Below, one piece after another: positions 1 to 4,366 of a stretch of 5,354 nucleotides of DNA. The DNA comes from Clostridia bacterium (GTDB lineage: Bacteria > Bacillota_A > Clostridia > UBA1212 > UBA1255). Below the pieces are notes generated by a model, which was not told the DNA's origin, did no database searches, and saw only the letters and a program-made list of their open reading frames with translations. The stretch is from positions 1 through 5,354 of the forward strand of contig JAFWZH010000276.1 in assembly GCA_017522515.1 (NCBI GenBank), read 5' to 3'. Both the position numbers and the translations under genes were made by a program. Position 1 is the stretch's first letter. Each line of letters opens with the position of its first letter.

Positions 1-914
1 GTTTGGATTAACGCCGCCTCACGCGCTGTAATTGCTCTATTTTGCTCTGGATGGCCAAATCGGCCATTGCCTAATCCTGTACATTGAGTAGTCATTGTTG
101 GCGCAGGTTTCTCCCATCTCATTCTACCATACACACTGCCAAATGATCTACCATTTTCCGACTTATGACATTCAAGCATTAGTTCATCTGGCCAATCCTT
201 CCAACTACCTCCGTATGGCGTGTGCATTATTCGTTGCATATTAAGCGGAGATAATGATTTTGCTCGGTGCAATGGATCAACATTTGATGACTCTCCAGCT
301 TCCAAAGGAGGTAAATCTCCTATAACATCTTTGACTGTCACATAATTGTCTTTGCTATGTGTAGGGGGGATTAAGTGGATCTTTCCTAATTTTGATGCTA
401 AAAGTACTAATCTTTTGCGCGTTTGCGGAATGCCGTAATTAGGGCAATAAACGACCTGTACGCTACAATGATAATGATTGCGCTCAAGTAAATATATAAA
501 GTCTTGTAGTACATTTTTAAGCTTGAATGATGCTATCTGCGGAACATTCTCCATTGTAACGATGTCGGGTTGTACATCCTCTACTAGACGTCCAAATTGA
601 TACAACAGATCATACTTATTAGGATCTTTCTTTTTGTTCTTGAAAGCATATGAGGAAAAAGGTTGGCATGGTGCACAACCGGCCAATACTTTGATTTCTG
701 ATTGGCTAAACAATGAGTCAATTTGTTCTTTTGTAACTTTTGTTATATCTGTATCAAAGAATAATGCCTCATTGTTGTGTGTATAAGCGTACTCGCAAGT
801 TTTGTCTATATCAAAACCGGCAATGATATCAAGACCTCCCTGCTTTAAGCCGTGACTTAATCCACCTACTCCACAGAATAGGTCAACAACCCCTATATTA
901 CGCTTATTTGGCAT
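1..914 (-). CDS. DNA (cytosine-5-)-methyltransferase, 3' end cut by window
   Basis: This enzyme transfers a methyl group from S-adenosylmethionine to C5 of cytosine in a specific DNA site. The first 304 residues are visible and run off the left edge. The family motifs appear in order: motif I DLFCGVGG at residues 11-18 (cofactor binding), motif IV APCQPFS at 81-87 with catalytic Cys83, motif VI ENV at 122-124, motif VIII QTRKR at 164-168, and motif IX RAITAREAALIQ at 293-304. The target-recognition region between VIII and IX is about 125 residues, which is short. The missing part should be only the end of motif IX and motif X. The ATG at 914 is chosen because an in-frame TAA lies just upstream and a promoter box sits 24 bases before it. 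No nuclease gene adjoins it on the visible side. The target site cannot be read from the sequence. Family assignment is near certain; whether it is a solitary or restriction-linked enzyme is unknown. Confidence 0.97.
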   Translation of the reverse strand, partial: MPNKRNIGVVDLFCGVGGLSHGLKQGGLDIIAGFDIDKTCEYAYTHNNEALFFDTDITKVTKEQIDSLFSQSEIKVLAGCAPCQPFSSYAFKNKKKDPNKYDLLYQFGRLVEDVQPDIVTMENVPQIASFKLKNVLQDFIYLLERNHYHCSVQVVYCPNYGIPQTRKRLVLLASKLGKIHLIPPTHSKDNYVTVKDVIGDLPPLEAGESSNVDPLHRAKSLSPLNMQRIMHTPYGGSWKDWPDELMLECHKSENGRSFGSVYGRMRWEKPAPTMTTQCTGLGNGRFGHPEQNRAITAREAALIQ

Positions 915-938
915 TTGTGTTAAATATATTTTAATTTA

Positions 939-946
939 CAAAGTTA
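939..946 (-). promoter_or_regulatory. Bacteroides-type -7 box of the methyltransferase
   Basis: On the minus strand this reads TAACTTTG, a perfect match to the Bacteroides TAnnTTTG element, with 24 bases between it and the methyltransferase ATG. The start site would be expected near 932-934, giving a leader of about 20 bases. I find no TTG-like -33 element 19-22 bases upstream, so the promoter may be weak or need an activator. Confidence 0.6.
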
Positions 947-1009
947 ATGTTTTTTTTGATACGATGGCATTTTTTGCGAGTAATTATTAATACTCAATTT
1001 ATTAAGTAA

Positions 1010-1041
1010 TGCGGTTTGGTAAATCAAAAGACCAAACCGCA
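1010..1041 (-). terminator. 11-bp inverted repeat, likely terminator of the 1056-1730 gene
   Basis: TGCGGTTTGGT at 1010-1020 is perfectly complementary to ACCAAACCGCA at 1031-1041, with a 10-base A-rich spacer. It starts 15 bases past the stop codon of the unknown minus-strand gene, as expected for a terminator. The sequence after the stem on the minus strand is TTACTTAATAAATT, which is A/T-rich but not a clean T run, so termination may be partial. The repeat also lies upstream of the methyltransferase promoter and could instead bind a protein. Confidence 0.55.
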
Positions 1042-1055
1042 CATACTATACACTA

Positions 1056-1730
1056 CTAAACACCTCCCAAAGTTTGCTTTACAGTCACCGTCACGCAGAA
1101 CTTATTCATACGCAGAATATCGGCGAGTGAATAGGGCTGGTAGGCGTTGAAACTGTGGAGCGCAAGGCATATATTGAGATCCTTAAACGCCTCGGCTCCG
1201 GGCTGCCAATCCTCGTAGGTTGTGATGTCATCCAATGTACCCATCTCCTTGCCCAAATTCGAGCAGTCATCAAAATCGACAAAATCGGGGCGGATAAAGC
1301 CCTGCTCGTTCAGCATATCAACCACACGCATGATCTTCGTAAAATCAGAGCCATAATAGTCATCATTCGGGCGCACAATCATCGCACCGTCGCTCTTCGA
1401 AACGAATTTGAGCGTTGCCTCAACCGTAAAATCCTTGCCGAGGAACGCACGCTTTGCCATCTCGTGGGCCCCAGCGATTTGGTTGTGCAGTTCGTGCGAC
1501 AGTTCGCGCAGACGCTCGTTTACCTCATTGACACGAGCAAACTCCTCGGGCGTAACAACGAACAATGCATCCAGAAATCCCTTGCGGTCGTTGAGGAGCG
1601 TAAGCAAATATGCCGCCTTGTTGTCCGATAAATCGGCATAGGGAGCATTGTTTGCAATCGCCAAAATCTCCTTCTCAATTTCCTTTACTCGCTCCTTGTA
1701 GAACGGAACCATCGTAGCATTTGTATCCAT
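1056..1730 (-). CDS. Hypothetical protein, 224 aa, family not recognised
   Basis: I do not recognise this protein. The ATG at 1730 opens the frame and TAG closes it at 1056-1058; a second ATG at residue 7 is a possible alternative start. The first 100 or so residues are rich in Lys, Glu, Leu and Ala and look helical, possibly coiled (KERVKEIEKEILAIA at 12-26, RLRELSHELHNQI near 73-85). The middle is rich in Asp (NDDYYGSDF, then DFVDFDD), and the C-terminus has a short beta-like VTVTVK segment. No signal peptide, membrane segment or Cys/His metal site is visible. It precedes the methyltransferase on the same strand with a 141-base gap that holds an inverted repeat, so they are probably separate transcripts. 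It is close to 50% G+C in the lines I counted, clearly above its neighbours, which suggests a different origin. No canonical TAnnTTTG box is seen upstream. The long open frame and this composition make it a likely real gene; its function is unknown. Confidence 0.8.
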   Translation of the reverse strand: MDTNATMVPFYKERVKEIEKEILAIANNAPYADLSDNKAAYLLTLLNDRKGFLDALFVVTPEEFARVNEVNERLRELSHELHNQIAGAHEMAKRAFLGKDFTVEATLKFVSKSDGAMIVRPNDDYYGSDFTKIMRVVDMLNEQGFIRPDFVDFDDCSNLGKEMGTLDDITTYEDWQPGAEAFKDLNICLALHSFNAYQPYSLADILRMNKFCVTVTVKQTLGGV

Positions 1731-2039
1731 ATTTTTTTGGTTTTATGGCTGGGTGTTATCCCTTGCCGTGTGTCTAATCGATTATCACTTTAAGAGTAGA
1801 GGGTGTTTCGGGAAAAGGTTTGAAGATGGGTAATTTTTGAAAAAAAATGGCAGATTGCCCGTTTTGAGGTTTTCTAGCGGATGTAATTCAAAGCAAAAAT
1901 CAAAAAGTTATTAACAATTCAAATGTGTATGGTGGAAATCCTTACAACCGTCTTGTAATCAGCCATTAACGCAAAAACAATGTTGACAGACTTTGAAAGC
2001 TCAAAAATCCCATAATGTTTATAACAATCTAAAATAGAG
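1731..2039. other. Divergent intergenic spacer with two small palindromic sites
   Basis: This spacer separates the minus-strand pair from the plus-strand genes. No open frame in it is convincing. It holds a perfect 10-bp palindrome, TAATCGATTA, at 1775-1784, 44 bases before the start of the minus-strand gene. It also holds a 6-bp inverted repeat, TTACAA / TTGTAA, with a 5-base spacer at 1942-1958. Either could be an operator, but short palindromes of this kind also arise by chance in A/T-rich DNA. The region near 1837-1854 is a run of A and T residues. I see no RNA gene. Confidence 0.4.
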
Positions 2040-2071
2040 TTTGTTAGAGAGTTGTATTCGGCTTATATTTA
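2040..2071 (+). promoter_or_regulatory. Bacteroides-type promoter of the winged-helix gene
   Basis: TTTG at 2040-2043 (the -33 element) is followed after exactly 20 bases by TATATTTA at 2064-2071, which matches the TAnnTTTG -7 element at 7 of 8 positions. Transcription should start near 2077-2079, giving a leader of roughly 55 bases before the ATG at 2133. This matters for start choice: the alternative TTG start at 2052 would lie inside the promoter and upstream of the transcript. Confidence 0.6.
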
Positions 2072-2132
2072 CACTCGGAAGTCGGTCTTAGAACCGGTAA
2101 AAAAGAGTGCTAAACTTAAAGAGAAAAACAAA

Positions 2133-2609
2133 ATGTCAAAGAGAACTTTAGATCGAAATGGTATGCCAACCGATTTGGCTTTTACCAAATTTTACAACAT
2201 CTTTTTCGGAATCTTTTCTCCTGATGAGATCGTATTTCTTCTATATGTTGTCAATTTGCATTACCTGAAGAAAGCCGGTTTCTCAATGGTTAAAAGCAAA
2301 CCTGACCACAGTTTAAAGTGCGGGATGAGTTCGGAACGCCTTGATATGTGTGTTGAGAAATTCTCAGATATGGGACTGATATCAGTTGATAAGCCTAAGA
2401 TAGGTTATTATGATTATAATCTCAACAAGACTAATTACCAACTCCTTATCGATATTCTAGCTGAGATTAGAAATTTCTCAGTAGCAAAGAAGATGTGCAC
2501 TAAGCACTTTAAGGTAGAAAAACGAACCATTGATTCTATTACTGATGATGAACGAGATAGCTGGGTAGAAGAGAGTAAAAAGTTAGCTAATAGTTTTCAA
2601 CCTAAATAA
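2133..2609 (+). CDS. Small winged helix-turn-helix-like protein, 158 aa
   Basis: This is probably a small DNA-binding protein, judged by fold pattern only. Residues 15-45 form hydrophobic helices (FFGIFSPDEIVFLLYVV). Residues 59-83 look like a helix-turn-helix, with a recognition-helix pattern SSERLDMCVEKFSDMGLI. Residues 84-103 fit a wing, with SVDKPKIGYYDYNLN leading into a further helix. The Ser-Glu-Arg-Leu then Met-Gly-Leu-Ile layout is typical of winged-helix domains in phage replication and plasmid or transposon proteins of Bacteroidota. The C-terminal 45 residues are charged and unassigned. The frame is open upstream to a TTG at 2052, but the promoter at 2040-2071 makes the ATG at 2133 the better start; the bases before it are A-rich with no Shine-Dalgarno sequence. 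It has its own terminator 21 bases past the stop, so it is a single-gene transcript. It could be a regulator or an element-borne replication protein; I cannot choose between these. Confidence 0.8.
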   Translation: MSKRTLDRNGMPTDLAFTKFYNIFFGIFSPDEIVFLLYVVNLHYLKKAGFSMVKSKPDHSLKCGMSSERLDMCVEKFSDMGLISVDKPKIGYYDYNLNKTNYQLLIDILAEIRNFSVAKKMCTKHFKVEKRTIDSITDDERDSWVEESKKLANSFQPK

Positions 2610-2630
2610 CTATAACAACACATAATGATA

Positions 2631-2668
2631 TAACCCAGTCTATTGTACATTAATAGGCTGGGGTTTTA
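2631..2668 (+). terminator. Intrinsic terminator of the winged-helix gene
   Basis: AACCCAGTCTATT at 2632-2644 pairs with AATAGGCTGGGGTT at 2652-2665, with one extra G and one G-T pair, around a 7-base loop, and is followed by TT. It starts 22 bases after the TAA of the upstream gene. Stem length and position make this a convincing rho-independent terminator, although the T tract is short. Confidence 0.8.
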
Positions 2669-2792
2669 AGAGAGTTAATGATATAAGAGGTTAGCTTTTT
2701 TCTATTTAATTTTCAGACAAGAAAATATGGATATAAAAACTTAATCAAATAAGTAATTGATAAGATGTCATAGTATAAGATATAATATATAT

Positions 2793-2888
2793 TAAGAAAT
2801 ATGCTTTTTTATTTTATTTCTTATAAGAAAGTCATTTTTTATTAAGAAACAAAATAAGAAAAAAAGAAAAGAAACTTTTCGTAAGAAA
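2793..2888 (+). repeat. Five direct copies of TAAGAAA
   Basis: TAAGAAA occurs at 2793-2799, 2824-2830, 2843-2849, 2855-2861 and 2882-2888. Start-to-start spacings are 31, 19, 12 and 27 bases, so they are not regularly phased in the way strict iterons are. Two copies (second and fifth) continue as TAAGAAA(A)GTCAT, a longer shared word. The surrounding DNA is A-rich, so some copies are expected by chance; the extended GTCAT match is the better evidence that the repeat is real. Confidence 0.45.
2817..2830. repeat. Perfect 14-bp palindrome
   Basis: TTTCTTATAAGAAA reads the same on both strands. It contains one TAAGAAA copy and its mirror, so it looks like a head-to-head pair of the repeat unit. 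This is a plausible binding site for a dimeric protein; the winged-helix-like gene ending at 2609 is the nearest candidate partner, which is inference only. Confidence 0.5.
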
Positions 2889-2891
2889 AGT
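2874..2891. repeat. 7-bp inverted repeat with 4-base loop
   Basis: ACTTTTC at 2874-2880 and GAAAAGT at 2885-2891 are perfect complements around a GTAA loop. The right arm overlaps the fifth TAAGAAA copy. A hairpin could form in RNA or single-stranded DNA, but no T run follows, so it is not a typical terminator. Confidence 0.45.
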
Positions 2892-2970
2892 CATATATGG
2901 GGGAGAATGTAAAAAAAATGCAGGAAATGTGAGACACCCAAAAGGCAGAAGCAAGCAAAACGGAACATAG

Positions 2971-3060
2971 ATAACCCCCTAATCCTCAGTATTTCAATAA
3001 AACCCAAATAATAACCTTCTATATATACCACCACATCATCACACAACCAATCGAATCCCA
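2971..3060 (+). other. C-rich, G-poor tract (30 C, 2 G in 90 bases)
   Basis: By direct count these 90 bases hold 30 C and 2 G on the plus strand, and the bias continues to 3120 (48 C and 12 G in 150). No open frame explains it. Known rho utilisation sites are C-over-G stretches of about this size in unstructured RNA, so one reading is a rho loading region behind the intrinsic terminator at 2631-2668. A replication-linked single-strand region is another reading. The skew is seen directly; the role is inferred. Confidence 0.45.
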
Positions 3061-3241
3061 TTTCGCCGGCTGCTTGATCCTGTTCACCTGACTATTACTC
3101 ACACACTGCACTTATGTGTATAATTTATTTGTAACTTCTTTCTATCTTGTAAACTCTTTGATATAAAACGCTCTAAACTGCACAAAAAAATCACTCTTTC
3201 GAAATTACATCTCTTCTCTGTTTGCTTTTGTGTAGTCGTTT

Positions 3242-3262
3242 GAGTATTAAAAGATTATACTC
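3242..3262. repeat. 6-bp inverted repeat GAGTAT/ATACTC
   Basis: GAGTAT at 3242-3247 pairs with ATACTC at 3257-3262 around a 9-base A-rich loop. It stands at the left side of the hairpin-rich part of the spacer. On its own it is a weak signal. Confidence 0.3.
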
Positions 3263-3359
3263 CCCAATATCCCATAGCATTGACCATAAGAACGATAATA
3301 GTATAAACTAATCGACACAAACCAACTCTGCGTGATAGGTATTCTCTGTACATGTTCTG

Positions 3360-3504
3360 ATGTCGAAATTATGAACAGCGGGAACGACAATCCCGACATA
3401 CGATTGTGGCGCGCGGTTCGCAATCTAACAATATCTCGCATAATTTCTTGTATTGAGCTGATTATGCAGCAATTACAATGTTTACAATATAGAGAAGTAA
3501 ACAT
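3360..3504. other. Cluster of three hairpins, possible structured RNA
   Basis: Three inverted repeats follow one another. First, ATGTCG at 3360-3365 pairs with CGACAT at 3394-3399 and encloses an alternative CGGGA/TCCCG stem (3379-3383 with 3391-3395) that shares two bases with it. Second, GCATAAT at 3438-3444 pairs with ATTATGC at 3461-3467. Third, ATGTTTAC at 3478-3485 pairs with GTAAACAT at 3497-3504 over an 11-base loop. The segment is richer in G+C around 3379-3420 than the DNA beside it. Both strands also stay open here (a possible 64-residue frame begins at the ATG at 3371), but neither translation looks like a known protein. I see no promoter for it on either strand. Confidence 0.35.
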
Positions 3505-3540
3505 CGTGTGTACTCGTTTTGCACAAAGATTTCTGCGTTT

Positions 3541-3630
3541 TCTTCACCCACAAACCGCACAATAAAATCCCCAAAATCTCAGACTCAAAAATCATAACCT
3601 TTTATACAAATACAACCCTGCCCCAGAAGC
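3541..3630 (+). other. Second C-rich, G-poor tract (31 C, 5 G in 90 bases)
   Basis: A direct count gives 31 C and 5 G. It mirrors the tract at 2971-3060 in strand and size and follows the hairpin cluster. If the hairpin region is transcribed rightward, this could be where rho ends that transcript before the promoter of the next gene. That role is inference. Confidence 0.35.
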
Positions 3631-3775
3631 CATTTTGCAAAAACGCAAACCACGCTCAAACTATCATATAATAGAGATTATGTGCTGTTTATATATATTT
3701 CATGATTGGTTGATAATTTCAGGCAAACGATTACTTCGGAGCGTATTTATTCGTTCACTTTATTGAAATTCGTGC

Positions 3776-3783
3776 TATCTTTG
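3776..3783 (+). promoter_or_regulatory. Bacteroides-type -7 box of the YdeI/OmdA-like gene
   Basis: TATCTTTG is a perfect TAnnTTTG match, 18 bases before the ATG at 3802. The predicted start site near 3788-3790 leaves a leader of only about 13 bases. No clear TTTG is found 19-21 bases upstream; TTCA at 3754-3757 is the nearest weak candidate. The box rules out the longer upstream reading frame that begins at 3706. Confidence 0.65.
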
Positions 3784-3801
3784 TATCATATATATGGCAC
3801 T

Positions 3802-4227
3802 ATGGAAATAATCAATCTACTCCATTTTAAGGACCGCACCGAGCTTCGACAATGGCTTGCTGATAACCATTGCAAAGAGAAGTGTTGTTGGGTTGTGACC
3901 TATCGCAGCAAATGCCCCGAATGGTCAGCTATTCCGTACATCGAAGTTGTGGAAGAGGCGCTATGCTTCGGTTGGATTGACTCCACTCTCAAGCGCCTAC
4001 CTGATGGTCGACTTGTTCAACGCCTTTCTCCTCGTCGCCCTAAAAGCCATTGGACACAACTGAATTTGGATAGATGTATGGATCTTGAAGCCCGAGGGTT
4101 GATGACGGACGCTGGAAGATCTGCTTTTGAAAAGGCATTTGATTACAAGGTTGTCGCGCCCGATTCAGAAATAAACCAAATGATTGAAGACGAGAACAAA
4201 CGCAGACGCCCTGAGTTGTACAAATAG
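3802..4227 (+). CDS. YdeI/OmpD-associated (OmdA-like) family protein, short form, 141 aa
   Basis: This belongs to the YdeI/OmdA family (often annotated as bacteriocin-protection, YdeI or OmpD-associated), whose biochemical role is not firmly known. The family pattern is clear: an N-terminal helix with Glu-Leu-Arg-Gln-Trp-Leu at 14-19, a WVVTYRSK strand at 30-37, the signature VVEEALCFGWID at 49-60, then QRLSPRRPKSHW at 73-84, followed by a helix with ARGLMTDAGRSAF at 97-109. Many family members are near 190 residues and have a further C-terminal helical region; here the protein ends after about 30 unrelated-looking residues with a basic RRRPELYK tail. It is therefore a short form, or has lost its C-terminal part. 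The ATG at 3802 is chosen over the TTG-type start at 3706 because the promoter box lies between them. No terminator is obvious before the next gene, 139 bases on. Confidence 0.9.
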   Translation: MEIINLLHFKDRTELRQWLADNHCKEKCCWVVTYRSKCPEWSAIPYIEVVEEALCFGWIDSTLKRLPDGRLVQRLSPRRPKSHWTQLNLDRCMDLEARGLMTDAGRSAFEKAFDYKVVAPDSEINQMIEDENKRRRPELYK

Positions 4228-4311
4228 AGTAAAGACCATAATCATTCCTCCAAATACCAGAAATTATATACTTTAGTATGTAGCCTATTTATCTGAAGAT
4301 TATGGCGGAGG

Positions 4312-4342
4312 TGTGGCAGATAGAAATTATTTTATAAATTTG
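4312..4342 (+). promoter_or_regulatory. Promoter of the PD-(D/E)XK-like gene
   Basis: TAAATTTG at 4335-4342 is a perfect -7 box, 24 bases before the ATG at 4367. TGTG at 4312-4315 is a 3-of-4 match to the -33 TTTG with a 19-base spacer. Transcription would start near 4348, leaving a leader of about 18 bases, so the gene does not depend on read-through from the YdeI-like gene. Confidence 0.65.
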
Positions 4343-4366
4343 TAGAAACTATTAGACCTAACAACT

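Larger units (their letters stand above)
2669..3775. other. 1.1-kb gene-free region with repeats, hairpins and C-rich tracts
   Basis: I see no supportable gene between the terminator at 2668 and the promoter at 3776. No tRNA or rRNA is recognisable. The plus strand changes character several times: very A/T-rich to about 2820, A/G-rich to about 2960, C-rich and G-poor to about 3120, then mixed sequence with several hairpins at 3242-3504, and C-rich again at 3541-3630. The parts with specific structure are listed as separate entries. Such a long non-coding stretch is unusual between bacterial genes. It may hold an origin, an element boundary or an unannotated RNA, or it may be decayed DNA. Confidence 0.6.

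Noticed and set aside
1155..1641. Two plus-strand open frames (158 and 77 residues)
   Set aside because: They lie entirely opposite the 224-residue minus-strand gene, start without a promoter, and give low-complexity or unfamiliar peptides; they are shadows.
3128..3160. Possible promoter TTTG-N21-ACTCTTTG in the gene-free region
   Set aside because: The -7 part misses the first two consensus bases (TA), so the match is too weak to list.
3247..3504. Minus-strand 85-residue frame, Cys- and Ile-rich
   Set aside because: It has no promoter, an odd composition and an overlapping frame on the other strand; no family is recognisable.
3332..3565. Plus-strand 77-residue frame, or 64 residues from the ATG at 3371
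   Set aside because: The inner translation looks somewhat protein-like and Arg-rich, but there is no promoter and no known motif, and the hairpins fill the same interval. I left it out as a gene, with real doubt.
2669..3775. CRISPR array, tRNA gene or insertion-sequence ends
   Set aside because: There are no regularly spaced long repeats, no cloverleaf-like sequence and no paired terminal inverted repeats with a transposase frame.
3706..3801. N-terminal extension of the YdeI-like protein
   Set aside because: The perfect -7 box at 3776-3783 lies inside the extension, and the family homology begins only after the ATG at 3802.
4236..4305. CCATAATC / GATTATGG inverted repeat between the last two genes
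   Set aside because: The 8-bp arms are 54 bases apart with no T run after them, so this is neither a convincing terminator nor an operator.
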